DNA from: an uncultured Candidatus Saccharibacteria bacterium
Lineage (GTDB): Bacteria; Patescibacteriota; Saccharimonadia; Saccharimonadales; Saccharimonadaceae
Assembly (NCBI GenBank): GCA_937989565.1
Contig: CALKRM010000032.1
Location: 1 to 29,933 of the forward strand
DNA: 29,933 bases
Direction of reading: 5' to 3'
Shown: positions 1 through 7,483 of the stretch, piece by piece
Position numbering within the stretch: position 1 is the first letter of the stretch
How the letters are laid out: the number at the start of each line of letters is the position of its first letter
Notes under the pieces: model-generated
What the model was told of the DNA's origin: nothing
Databases searched by the model: none
Seen by the model: the letters and a program-made list of their open reading frames with translations, nothing else
Made by a program: the position numbers and the translations under genes

Positions 1-834
1 CAATTCCAGCAGGCTCCACAACAGTCTCAGGCTCAGCAACCTCAACCACAACAACAATTCCCACAGCAACCAGTCATGGGAACTCCATACCAAATGCCAC
101 CAAAAAAGAAAATGAGCAAAGGTGCTCTATGGGGGATTATCGGCGGAATAATTGGACTAGTCGTAATTATCGTTGGTGTAGTCCTGGCTGTCTTGTTATT
201 AGGTGGTCCAAGCAAGGCGGACTATAAAGACCTGCTTTCACAGTTTACTGGCTTTGATATAAATAACGCCTTTATCAGTAAAAGTAGCACTGGTACTAAA
301 AATAGGAAAGCTGAAATAGACGAGACTATTGGTAAAATTGACGATCTTAATAAAAAAATGGGCTCACATAAAGCGCTTCGCGATAAGGATGTGAAAGAGG
401 CATATGATAAATACTTGGACAGTTGGAATAACGGCGCAAAAGAATATGTTGAGTTCATAGGAGCCTTTACTGAAAATAATTTTTACGAGAAATGTAGGTT
501 AACTGAAGTAAGTAAGCATATTCGGGAGTCCAAAGAAAGTATTGAGAAATATTTTGACTCTAATATGAAAGACTGTATGGATTCTTTGGATAAGATGTCA
601 AAATCTAATAACAAGCTAGTTGCTAAATATGGCGAAGATCTGAAGAAATACTACTCAGAAATAAAGCAATATTACGTAGAACTTTCAGAATACATTAAGA
701 ACGCATCGTCGGGAGCATCGAGGCCAAAGGCACCGACATCACCGAAGATAGATATTAAGGCAGATACATTGAATAAATGGAAAGAAGCTAGCGAAAACTT
801 TAAGAAAGTTTTGGAAGAAAAAGCTAATAAATAG
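1..834 (+). CDS. Membrane-anchored protein with Q/P-rich N-terminus and extracellular helical domain (5' end outside window)
   Basis: The reading frame is open from base 1, and the first 25 visible codons are Gln/Pro-rich and match the N-terminus of the downstream paralogue, so the true start lies upstream of the window; the ATG at 76 aligns with an internal Met of the paralogue and is not the start. The visible 277 residues run: Q/P-rich cytoplasmic tail, a basic PPKKKMSKGA stretch, one transmembrane helix (bases about 130-202), then about 210 residues of charged, helical, Lys/Glu-rich sequence with two cysteines, ending in a Lys-rich tail. Topology by the positive-inside rule puts the C-terminal part outside the cell. 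No enzyme motif is visible. I do not recognise a named family; a surface-exposed coiled-coil-like protein is the safest description. A terminator follows directly. Confidence 0.8.
   Translation, partial: QFQQAPQQSQAQQPQPQQQFPQQPVMGTPYQMPPKKKMSKGALWGIIGGIIGLVVIIVGVVLAVLLLGGPSKADYKDLLSQFTGFDINNAFISKSSTGTKNRKAEIDETIGKIDDLNKKMGSHKALRDKDVKEAYDKYLDSWNNGAKEYVEFIGAFTENNFYEKCRLTEVSKHIRESKESIEKYFDSNMKDCMDSLDKMSKSNNKLVAKYGEDLKKYYSEIKQYYVELSEYIKNASSGASRPKAPTSPKIDIKADTLNKWKEASENFKKVLEEKANK
55..229 (+). repeat. Direct repeat copy 1 (shared 5' anchor module)
   Basis: About 175 bases coding for the end of the Q/P-rich tail, the basic stretch and the transmembrane helix align without gaps to 1021-1195 at a constant offset of 966. 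I count about 14 differences by eye, mostly silent. Identity stops abruptly after the shared SKADYK residues. Confidence 0.85.
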
Positions 835-850
835 TCTGTAGTTAAGAATA

Positions 851-878
851 AAACACCCTGAGAAATCGGGGTGTTTTT
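851..878 (+). terminator. Intrinsic terminator
   Basis: Perfect 8-bp stem AAACACCC (851-858) / GGGTGTTT (869-876) with a 10-base loop, running into a T-tract. It lies 17 bases after the stop of the first paralogue and just before the next promoter. Confidence 0.85.
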
Positions 879-880
879 AT

Positions 881-910
881 TTGACTACAATTAAGCTATA
901 GCGATATAAT
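881..910 (+). promoter_or_regulatory. Sigma70-type promoter of the second paralogue
   Basis: -35 TTGACT (881-886), 18-base spacer, perfect -10 TATAAT (905-910). The predicted start near 917 gives a leader of about 29 bases containing AGGAG (930-934), so this gene uses a Shine-Dalgarno site, unlike several neighbours. Confidence 0.85.
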
Positions 911-945
911 GACAAAAAGTATAAAAGTCAGGAGACTACTTATTT

Positions 946-1845
946 ATGGACGACAACAACAATAAATCACAGCCTCAAGTGCCGCCTCAGCCACAATTCC
1001 AGCAGGCTCCACAACAGCCACAATTCCAACAGCAACCAGTCATGGGAGCTCCATATCAAATGCCACCAAAAAAGAAAATGAGTAAAGGTGCTATGTGGGG
1101 AATCATCGGCGGAATAATTGGACTAATCGTAATTATCGTTGGTGTAGTCCTGGCTGTCTTACTGCTAAGTGGTCCAAGCAAGGCGGACTATAAAGCTGCT
1201 GGAGAAAAGTTGAATGATGTGATTAAAGTATACAATGAGACTTCTATATCACTTTCATATGTTTCTACCTCAGAAACCAAGTCTTCGTTAGAGTCTACTC
1301 GCAAGAAACTTGCTTCAACAAAGGAAGAAGTCAATAATCAATTAACTGAGATCGGCAAGATGAAAGCCGTCACTGGCGATAAAGAGGTTCGTGAAAAGTA
1401 TGATGCTTTGAAAAATAAGCTAGGTAAGTTTAACGATGCTATAGATGCCTTTGATGAAGTTTACGGAAAGATACTTCCAGCAGTAGCTGATTTTTCTGAC
1501 AGCAGCAACAGTTCTAATATATCCACCTTAGAAAGCGCAATTAAGAAAGCTCGACAGGATCTTAAGGGTGCAGACATTAAGAATGAGCACAACAAGAAAT
1601 TCGTCAAGGACTTTACTGCTCAATTGGAAAAACTTGAAGAAATGTTGCCAAAAGTTGCTGAAATGAAATCTGACTACAAAAAATACGACTCTAACTATAT
1701 CAGTGATTTTTACGATACTCTTACTGCGATACAGAAGACTGCTCGCGAATGGTCTTCGGGACTACAAAAAATAGCAGAAGAGGGCGAAATTAAGAGTGAA
1801 TTAAACGACCTAGGAATTATATTGGCAGACAAGGTAAATAAATAG
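946..1845 (+). CDS. Membrane-anchored protein with Q/P-rich N-terminus and extracellular helical domain (paralogue)
   Basis: 299 residues, complete. Residues 1-40 are Gln/Pro-rich; 41-48 are basic; 51-74 form a Gly/Ile/Val-rich transmembrane helix; 75-299 are a mostly helical, Lys/Glu-rich domain without cysteines. The start ATG at 946 has AGGAG 11 bases upstream and a strong promoter. The N-terminal 80 residues are nearly the same as in the preceding gene, while the outer domain is only loosely alike (a DKEVREKYD versus DKDVKEAYD stretch and similar Lys-rich ends), so these are old homologues whose anchor has stayed uniform. The tail is probably cytoplasmic and the helical domain outside. 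The family is unknown to me; surface structural or host-contact roles are guesses. It has its own promoter and terminator. Confidence 0.88.
   Translation: MDDNNNKSQPQVPPQPQFQQAPQQPQFQQQPVMGAPYQMPPKKKMSKGAMWGIIGGIIGLIVIIVGVVLAVLLLSGPSKADYKAAGEKLNDVIKVYNETSISLSYVSTSETKSSLESTRKKLASTKEEVNNQLTEIGKMKAVTGDKEVREKYDALKNKLGKFNDAIDAFDEVYGKILPAVADFSDSSNSSNISTLESAIKKARQDLKGADIKNEHNKKFVKDFTAQLEKLEEMLPKVAEMKSDYKKYDSNYISDFYDTLTAIQKTAREWSSGLQKIAEEGEIKSELNDLGIILADKVNK
1021..1195 (+). repeat. Direct repeat copy 2 (shared 5' anchor module)
   Basis: Second copy of the anchor-coding segment at 55-229. A further shared stretch occurs at 1-24 and 994-1017 in the Gln-rich coding part, but the two genes differ in Q/P repeat length between these blocks. 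Confidence 0.85.
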
Positions 1846-1862
1846 TTCTGCTAAATATCAGA

Positions 1863-1891
1863 AGCGCCTCGTTTCTTACGGGGCGTTTTTT
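1863..1891 (+). terminator. Intrinsic terminator
   Basis: Stem CGCCTCG (1865-1871) / CGGGGCG (1879-1885), one G-U pair, 7-base loop, followed by six T (1886-1891). The T-tract abuts the extended -10 of the next gene, so terminator, promoter and start codon of the next gene fit within 60 bases. Confidence 0.85.
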
Positions 1892-1899
1892 GATAGAAT
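1891..1899 (+). promoter_or_regulatory. Extended -10 promoter, probably giving a leaderless UDG mRNA
   Basis: TGA followed by TAGAAT (1894-1899) is an extended -10. No good -35 is seen; the right position falls in the terminator hairpin. The start codon follows 6 bases after the -10, so transcription should begin at or next to the ATG. No Shine-Dalgarno site is present. Confidence 0.7.
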
Positions 1900-1905
1900 A
1901 AATAT

Positions 1906-2484
1906 ATGGACAAGCAGACTAAATTGGATGCGTTGGTGGAAGAAATTGTAAAAGAGAAGATTTGCCCGAATTTGGCGGATCAGGCGACGCAGCTTGTTAT
2001 GGGTGATGGAAACCCTGATGCTGATATCATTTTTATTGGCGAAGCGCCAGGGAAGAATGAAGATTTGCAGGGCAAGCCGTTTGTTGGCGCTGCGGGAAAA
2101 TTCCTTGATGAGATGCTAAAGTCTGCCAATTTACAGCGGTCAGATGTATATATTACCAATATTGTTAAGTATCGACCGCCGAATAATCGTGACCCGTTGC
2201 CAGAGGAAAAGCGCCAATTTTGGCCATATTTACTTAGGCAATTAGAAATCATTCAGCCAAAGGCCATTCTGACCTTAGGGCGGCACAGCGGCGGCGGGTT
2301 TATCCCAGGATTGCAGATCAGTAAAGAACACGGTCGTCCACGTAAGGTGCGTCTGCATGAGCTTGAATTCGTGGTGATTCCGTTATATCATCCGGCGGCT
2401 GCGCTTTATAACGGCGGCATGCGTCAGACTTTAATTGATGATTTTATTCAGGCTGTAGAGTTTGTGAAGAATAGCGGCGCTTAA
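1906..2484 (+). CDS. Uracil-DNA glycosylase, family-4-like, lacking most Fe-S cysteine ligands
   Basis: 192 residues. It should remove uracil from DNA to start base-excision repair. Diagnostic motifs are present: GEAPG..ED at 45-53 followed by LQGKPFVG, VYITNIVK at 81-88, PPNNRDPLP at 91-99, and HPAAAL at 162-167. Length and motif order fit family 4 (UdgA type). Family 4 enzymes normally hold a 4Fe-4S cluster with four cysteines. Here only Cys20 remains: the first ligand position is Glu17, the Cys of the usual KCRPP is Tyr89 (KYRPP), and the ligand after PLPEE is Phe105. No other Cys exists in the protein, so a standard cluster cannot form. The gene is alone, with its own promoter, and begins essentially at the transcript start. 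The family call is firm; retained activity is inferred from intact active-site motifs. Confidence 0.88.
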   Translation: MDKQTKLDALVEEIVKEKICPNLADQATQLVMGDGNPDADIIFIGEAPGKNEDLQGKPFVGAAGKFLDEMLKSANLQRSDVYITNIVKYRPPNNRDPLPEEKRQFWPYLLRQLEIIQPKAILTLGRHSGGGFIPGLQISKEHGRPRKVRLHELEFVVIPLYHPAAALYNGGMRQTLIDDFIQAVEFVKNSGA

Positions 2485-2497
2485 TTAGACTATTTTC

Positions 2498-2526
2498 TTG
2501 CAAAAGTTTCTCAGATGTAGTATAGT
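2498..2526 (+). promoter_or_regulatory. Promoter of the Rrf2-yhgE operon
   Basis: -35 TTGCAA (2498-2503), 17-base spacer, -10 TATAGT (2521-2526); start expected near 2533. Between this and the GTG start lies an AT-rich stretch including the palindrome GATATC (2535-2540), a possible but unproven site for autoregulation by Rrf2. Confidence 0.75.
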
Positions 2527-2569
2527 GGATAGTCGATATCTATTATATCTAAGTCGAGAAAGGATTTGT

Positions 2570-3004
2570 GTGAGATTATCGGGAGCTGTTGAACAAGCGT
2601 GCTGCATTATGGCAATTCTGGCGGATCCGAAAAGGACGACGCCGGTAACTAATGACGCGCTGGCAGAAAAGATGCTGGTTTCGCCGACGTACTTGAAGAA
2701 AATTAGTCGGAAATTGGTAATAGCAAAGCTAATCACTTCAACTCAGGGAACTGGTGGCGGATTTATTTTAGCGAGAAAAATGAACGAAGTTACGTTGCAT
2801 GATGTTGTCCTTGCAATTGAAGGAGAATCGCCATTTTTTCAACCTCAGGGAATTGTTGAGAGAGTTTTTCAATCACGTCCTCGCCAGGTGGAAATTGGCA
2901 TGAATATGATAGAAAAGGTTTTTTCTGAAGCGCAGGAAAAGTGGAGTGAATATTTGAAAACTGTGACGCTAGAAGACGTAGCAAAGGAGGTCGCACATGA
3001 TTAA
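2570..3004 (+). CDS. Rrf2-family winged-helix transcriptional regulator
   Basis: 144 residues from a GTG start at 2570, chosen because AAAGGA sits 5 bases upstream, the protein then begins with the family-typical (M)RLS, and the upstream in-frame TTG at 2498 is the promoter -35. The helix-turn-helix (LAEKMLVSPTYLKKISRKL) is followed by a GTGGGF wing, typical of Rrf2 proteins. The C-terminal half has none of the three cysteines used by IscR or NsrR to bind an Fe-S cluster; the only cysteines are a CC pair in helix 1. It therefore probably does not sense through an Fe-S cluster, like CymR-type members. The stop overlaps the start of the YhgE-like gene by 8 bases, so that gene is the likely target or partner, and autoregulation is plausible. 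Ligand unknown. Confidence 0.85.
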   Translation: MRLSGAVEQACCIMAILADPKRTTPVTNDALAEKMLVSPTYLKKISRKLVIAKLITSTQGTGGGFILARKMNEVTLHDVVLAIEGESPFFQPQGIVERVFQSRPRQVEIGMNMIEKVFSEAQEKWSEYLKTVTLEDVAKEVAHD

Positions 3005-5081
3005 AAATAAGATGTTACAAGCCGAGTGGAAACATTTGTTTAATAATAAAATATTGCTGATATCTATGGCTGTAATTTCGTTTATCCCGATTTTGTATAG
3101 TGGATTTTTCCTAGGCTCAATTTGGGATCCGTACGGACAAACAAAAAACTTGCCGGTGGCGTTTGTGAACGAAGATAAGGGCGCTAGCTTAAATGGTAAA
3201 TCGCTGAATGTCGGCGAATCTGTCGAGAAAAAACTGAAAGATAATCACGATTTGGGCTGGGAGTTTGTCAGTAAACAACAAGCAGACGAGGGCGTGAATA
3301 GCGGGCATTTTTATGCAGTGGTAACTATTCCGTCCGACTTTTCGCAGAAAGCGGCGTCAATTACCGAATCTGAACCTCAGCAAGCGGTTATTAATTTTAC
3401 GACCACGCCAGCGAAAAACTATATCGGTTCGCTAGTCAGTAATCAAGCTGCTGCCAAGGTCAAATCTTCGGTGTCCGAGCAAATCACCCAGGCGTACGCT
3501 AAGGGGATTTTGGAAAACCTGGATAAGCTTGGAATAGGGCTGGATACGGCAGCTAACGGCGCGTCAACTTTGCACGATGGATTAGGACGATTGCAATCTG
3601 GCGCACAAACATACGTTGGCGGCGTGAAACAGTTGGCAATAAACCAGCAATCCTTGGCTGGCGGATTAGCACAACTTAGCGACGGCTCTCGTAAATTGCA
3701 GGCGGGATTGGGGCAATTGTCGAACAATTTACCGACCGAATCTCAATTGTCGCAATTATCTGACGGCATGAAACAATTGCAATCGGGCATAAATCAATTA
3801 AACGCCAGCGTGAGTAACCCATCGCCAGCGCTCGTGGCTCAGCAGAACAAGGTAAAAACGGACGCGCAAACTTTGGCGCAAACAATGCAAGCTTCGGCGC
3901 CCGACTTGTTGGCGGCAGGCGGCACTTTGCAGACTTTAGGTACGCAAGCAGCCGCTTCTGGCAGCAATTCTACGACGATAAGTTTGCCGCAAATCAGCAA
4001 TATTTCTCGAGCATTCACGAAAACTCAGACAATTATCACGCAGACGACGACATTGCTTGGCGATCTTCAAGTGCTAACTCAACAATTATCAGCGCAACAA
4101 ACACAGCTTCAGGCTGGAGTTTCTGCATTGAATAACGGCGTGAATCAATTGACACCAAACGCAATCACCGCATTTAACGGCTATAACAGCGTGCGATTTG
4201 CGAATAATCAATTGTTGGCGGGCTCGGCAAGCTTAACAAACGGCTTAAACGAAGCAAAATCGGGCAGTCAAAAATTGGCGAATGGCGCGAGTTTATTAGA
4301 AAGTCGCTCGGGCGCGTTAATTGATGGAACTTCGCAACTGGCAAGCGGCGCGGATACGCTGGCGAATAAATTGGCGGACGCTTCTAATCGCATAAAAATT
4401 CAACCAACTGGCGCTACGACTCAGCAGCAAATTGCAAATCCAGTGAAGTCGGAAATGACCGAAAAGGGCAATGTTCCGAACTATGGCTACGCTTTGTCGC
4501 CGTATGTTTTGTCGCTAAGTTTGTTCGTTGGGGCAATTGTCCTGAACGTTATTTATCCGATCCGCAAAACTTTTTCCGAGCAAGAAAGTGCGATTCGTTG
4601 GTGGCTGTCTAAAGCTTCGGTGGCTGGCGTGGCGGCGTTTATGCAAGCAACGATTCTGATGTTAGTGATGGTGTTTTTCTTAGGGCTAACCCCAGAGCAT
4701 CCAGCGCATTTCATTGGGGCAATTTATCTGACGTCGTTTGCGTATATGTCGATTGTGTCGCTTTTGGTGATTGTTTTGGACAATCCAGGGCGATTCCTAG
4801 CGATGGTTCTTTTGGTGCTTCAATTGGGTTCCAGCGAGGGAACATTCCCAATCCAAACTGCCAACGGATTCTTCCAAGCAATTAATCCGCTAGTGCCGAT
4901 GACTTACTCGATTCGCGCATTGCGCCAGGCTATTTCGGGTGGGCTAGATAACGCATTTTACGGCGGCAGTATGTGGGTTTTGGCTGGATTCTTGTTGGTG
5001 GCTAATTTATTGACAATCGGCTTCTTCGCCTATCGCGGCAAGCGTAAATTCGCACACACGTCGGTGGATGGCGACGATTAA
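2997..5081 (+). CDS. YhgE/Pip-family membrane protein (phage infection protein-like, ABC-2-type membrane fold)
   Basis: 694 residues. An N-terminal transmembrane helix (about residues 18-38) is followed by a YhgE-type outer domain starting with AFVNEDKGA, then a long region of LxxGxxxLxxG spacing (about 185-460) expected to form an extended coiled coil, then about five transmembrane helices (about 495-685) with the family-typical GTFP and NPLVPMTYSIRALR segments. This matches YhgE/Pip proteins; the Lactococcus and Bacillus members are phage adsorption/DNA-entry factors, and related proteins accompany type VII secretion. No type VII genes lie nearby. Translation is coupled to the Rrf2 gene: AAAGGAGG at 2983-2990 and an 8-base overlap. 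Substrate or partner unknown. In an episymbiont it could shape contact with the host or with phage, but that is inference. Confidence 0.85.
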   Translation: MIKNKMLQAEWKHLFNNKILLISMAVISFIPILYSGFFLGSIWDPYGQTKNLPVAFVNEDKGASLNGKSLNVGESVEKKLKDNHDLGWEFVSKQQADEGVNSGHFYAVVTIPSDFSQKAASITESEPQQAVINFTTTPAKNYIGSLVSNQAAAKVKSSVSEQITQAYAKGILENLDKLGIGLDTAANGASTLHDGLGRLQSGAQTYVGGVKQLAINQQSLAGGLAQLSDGSRKLQAGLGQLSNNLPTESQLSQLSDGMKQLQSGINQLNASVSNPSPALVAQQNKVKTDAQTLAQTMQASAPDLLAAGGTLQTLGTQAAASGSNSTTISLPQISNISRAFTKTQTIITQTTTLLGDLQVLTQQLSAQQTQLQAGVSALNNGVNQLTPNAITAFNGYNSVRFANNQLLAGSASLTNGLNEAKSGSQKLANGASLLESRSGALIDGTSQLASGADTLANKLADASNRIKIQPTGATTQQQIANPVKSEMTEKGNVPNYGYALSPYVLSLSLFVGAIVLNVIYPIRKTFSEQESAIRWWLSKASVAGVAAFMQATILMLVMVFFLGLTPEHPAHFIGAIYLTSFAYMSIVSLLVIVLDNPGRFLAMVLLVLQLGSSEGTFPIQTANGFFQAINPLVPMTYSIRALRQAISGGLDNAFYGGSMWVLAGFLLVANLLTIGFFAYRGKRKFAHTSVDGDD

Positions 5082-5108
5082 TTGACCTCTGTTATAAAAT
5101 ATTGTTCT

Positions 5109-5137
5109 TTGACAAAAAATGAGCGGTTTGCTAATAT
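5109..5137 (+). promoter_or_regulatory. Promoter of the RNase J gene
   Basis: Consensus -35 TTGACA (5109-5114), 17-base spacer, -10 TAATAT (5132-5137). Predicted start near 5144 gives a leader of about 80 bases, the longest 5' leader I see in the window. Confidence 0.85.
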
Positions 5138-5149
5138 AAGAGTACTAAC

Positions 5150-5177
5150 TAGAGGAATTTACATCAGTTCACCTCTA
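5150..5177 (+). promoter_or_regulatory. Possible hairpin in the RNase J 5' leader
   Basis: TAGAGG (5150-5155) can pair with CCTCTA (5172-5177) across a 16-base loop close to the predicted mRNA 5' end. It could protect the 5' end or serve autoregulation, but the stem is only 6 bp and this is speculative. Confidence 0.3.
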
Positions 5178-5223
5178 TACCTGGTTTTTGAATTATATTG
5201 TAATAAAAAAGGAGTATAACAAT

Positions 5224-7383
5224 ATGGGTCAGCGGCGACTAGCAACACCGCAAAAAGACGACGCCAATAAGCGTCCGCAGTCAAAGAAAAGCAATAATGC
5301 AGTTTTGAATAGCACAACTACTCGTAAGGGTGAGGTTTTCCGAGCTCAGCGACGAACAAGCGAGAACGTTAACCTCAGGGCTTCACAGCACTTGATTGAT
5401 ATTCCTGTAAATAAGTCGGTTTATAACGGATATGGCGGTGAGCAATTTAGTGCCAAAATGCAGCCGAAACATGTTCGTGGCGGTCAGCCAAAACTTCGGA
5501 TTATTCCAATTGGTGGTGTGGGCGAAATGGGAATTGGTAAAAATATGAACGCCATCGAATATGATGATGAGATTATCATCGTAGATATGGGCTTTCTGTT
5601 CCCGGGCAGTGATTATCCAGGTATCAATTACATCACGCCAGATATTACTTGGCTGGAAGAGAATAAGCATAAAATTAAGGCGCATGTTTTTACACATGGA
5701 CACCTTGACCACATTGGTTCGTTCCGTCACTTCATTCATCGTATTCCAGCGCCAGTTTATGGCTCTAAGTTTACGATTGGTATGCTTGATCGAACGATGG
5801 ACGATTCAGAAGTGGATTTCAAGCCAGATTATCGAGTGATGGATCCGCTGAGTCACGAAATTGTTCAAGTTTCTAAGCATTTTTCAATCGAGTTGGTGCG
5901 AGTTAACCACTCAATTCCTGATTCTACGGCGGTGATTATTCGAACCCCAATGGGTGTGATTGTCGATTCTGGTGACTGGCGATTTGAGGAAAGTCCAGTT
6001 GATGGTCAGAAGTTTGACCTTGAGCGACTGACGGAAGTGGCTTCAAAAGAAGGCATTTTGATGTTTATGAATGAGTCGACCAACTGTGAGTCGGCTGGCA
6101 CGCACACGCACACAGAGTTTGATATTCAGTATTCTATCGGTCAAGTGATGGACAAGTTTAGTAATAGTCGAGTTATTTTAAGTTGTTTCTCATCGCAGGT
6201 GCATCGCTTGCAATTAATTTTGGAAGAGGCGCATAAGCACGGACGCAAGGTGGCATTTGCTGGATTCTCGATGATTCAAAACCTAGAGGTGGCGCTGCGT
6301 TCGGGGACAATTAAGATTCCTAAAGACACCATTATGAAGATGGAAGATATTGTTAAATTACCAGATAGCCAAATTGCTGTAGTCTGTACTGGCTCGCAGG
6401 GTGAGTTTAATGCTGTCTTAAATCGTATGGCAACTGGTGCCCATAAATATATGAAAATTAAGGGCTCGGATGTTGTAGTGTTTAGCTCAAATCCAATTCC
6501 TGGCAATGAAAAAAGTGTGGTGCGAACGGTTGACGGTCTGATGCGTGAGGGTTCTGATGTTATTCAGAATGGTAAAACCCACTTGACGGGAGTTGGTCCG
6601 TTGCACTTGTCGGGTCATGGATATTATGACGATCACGTCAAATTGATCAATGCACTTAACCCAACTTACTATATGCCAATTCACGGTGAATTCCATATGT
6701 TAGTGCATAATGCTAGATTGGCGGAAAAGGAATGTGGAATTCCTCGCAAGAATATTTTTGTGTGTGATGCTGGAGATATTATTGAAATTGATATTGAAAG
6801 GCAAGCAAAGAAAGCTGGGCGAATTCACGTTGGTGGAGTGATGTATGATGATACTGGTGCAATTGTTTCTGAGGTTGTATTGAAAGATCGCATTCACATG
6901 TCGCAAGAGGGAATGTTTGTTGTAGTGCTGACCGTACAGCGTGGCACGGGACGATTATTGACCAGCCCAGACATTATTTCTCGTGGATTTATTTACTTGC
7001 GCGATTCTGAAGAATTGATGAATATGATTCGCCAGTACTTGAAGCAAAAAGCGGCACGTAGTTTTTCTGGTAAATATGATTTGGATGTGATCAAAAAAGA
7101 AATTAAAGATGAGATTACGCATATATTGTACGATCAGACTCGCCGAACACCGATTGTCATTCCGGTAATAAATGAGGTTGGTGGCTTGAAGCCTGTTAAG
7201 TCGGCAGCTACGCCAACGCATTCTGTCGTGAAATCGCCAGCGCGTGGCAAAAAGCCTGACTCAGACGAGCCAAAGATGACTCTTCCAACTGCTCCACGCC
7301 GCCGTTTCCCGCAGCGCCAAGTGCCAGATACTGAAGCAAATGATACAAAGGCCAGAGAGCGACAGAACGTACGCCCGTACTAG
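5224..7383 (+). CDS. rnj: Ribonuclease J (metallo-beta-lactamase/beta-CASP)
   Basis: 719 residues from ATG 5224, chosen for AAGGAG 8 bases upstream; the earlier in-frame TTG at 5188 has none. RNase J is a zinc-dependent 5'-3' exonuclease and endonuclease for mRNA turnover and rRNA maturation. The metal site HGHLDH is at residues 158-163 after a GGVGEMG..KN core start, and further motifs include VNHSIPDS, a beta-CASP segment (SCFSSQVHRL), GSQGE, and PIHGEFHM. The N-terminus carries about 90 extra, basic, low-complexity residues before the catalytic core, and the C-terminus about 60 basic residues rich in Pro/Arg after the usual core. Both tails are likely disordered and may bind RNA or partners. 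The gene stands alone with a strong promoter and a structured leader. Confidence 0.93.
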   Translation: MGQRRLATPQKDDANKRPQSKKSNNAVLNSTTTRKGEVFRAQRRTSENVNLRASQHLIDIPVNKSVYNGYGGEQFSAKMQPKHVRGGQPKLRIIPIGGVGEMGIGKNMNAIEYDDEIIIVDMGFLFPGSDYPGINYITPDITWLEENKHKIKAHVFTHGHLDHIGSFRHFIHRIPAPVYGSKFTIGMLDRTMDDSEVDFKPDYRVMDPLSHEIVQVSKHFSIELVRVNHSIPDSTAVIIRTPMGVIVDSGDWRFEESPVDGQKFDLERLTEVASKEGILMFMNESTNCESAGTHTHTEFDIQYSIGQVMDKFSNSRVILSCFSSQVHRLQLILEEAHKHGRKVAFAGFSMIQNLEVALRSGTIKIPKDTIMKMEDIVKLPDSQIAVVCTGSQGEFNAVLNRMATGAHKYMKIKGSDVVVFSSNPIPGNEKSVVRTVDGLMREGSDVIQNGKTHLTGVGPLHLSGHGYYDDHVKLINALNPTYYMPIHGEFHMLVHNARLAEKECGIPRKNIFVCDAGDIIEIDIERQAKKAGRIHVGGVMYDDTGAIVSEVVLKDRIHMSQEGMFVVVLTVQRGTGRLLTSPDIISRGFIYLRDSEELMNMIRQYLKQKAARSFSGKYDLDVIKKEIKDEITHILYDQTRRTPIVIPVINEVGGLKPVKSAATPTHSVVKSPARGKKPDSDEPKMTLPTAPRRRFPQRQVPDTEANDTKARERQNVRPY

Positions 7384-7392
7384 GGCTCTAGA

Positions 7393-7421
7393 TTGATTTT
7401 ACTAGTGAATTATGCTATAAT
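7393..7421 (+). promoter_or_regulatory. Promoter upstream of ftsK
   Basis: -35 TTGATT (7393-7398), 17-base spacer, extended -10 TGC-TATAAT (7413-7421). A transcript from here would have a leader of about 55-60 bases with no Shine-Dalgarno match. Confidence 0.75.
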
Positions 7422-7473
7422 ACTAAGCATATTAAATTGATTTTTATATCTGTTAATAAGTGTAAAATCAGTG

Positions 7474-7479
7474 TATAAT
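7474..7479 (+). promoter_or_regulatory. Second -10 box adjacent to the ftsK start
   Basis: TATAAT at 7474-7479 ends 4 bases before ATG 7484 and 10 before ATG 7490. If used, the mRNA would be nearly leaderless from ATG 7490. No convincing -35 is present, so this is weaker than the promoter at 7393-7421. Confidence 0.45.
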
Positions 7480-7483
7480 AAAA

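Noticed and set aside
2498..2569. TTG at 2498 as start of the Rrf2 regulator
   Set aside because: It lies in the -35 box of a good promoter; the GTG at 2570 has a Shine-Dalgarno site and gives the family-typical N-terminus.
3540..4400. Tandem DNA repeat array in the YhgE-like gene
   Set aside because: The LxxGxxxL spacing is at the protein level; the DNA units are not similar enough, and this region is normal for YhgE proteins.
5188..5223. TTG at 5188 as start of RNase J
   Set aside because: No ribosome site; the AAGGAG at about 5210-5215 points to ATG 5224.
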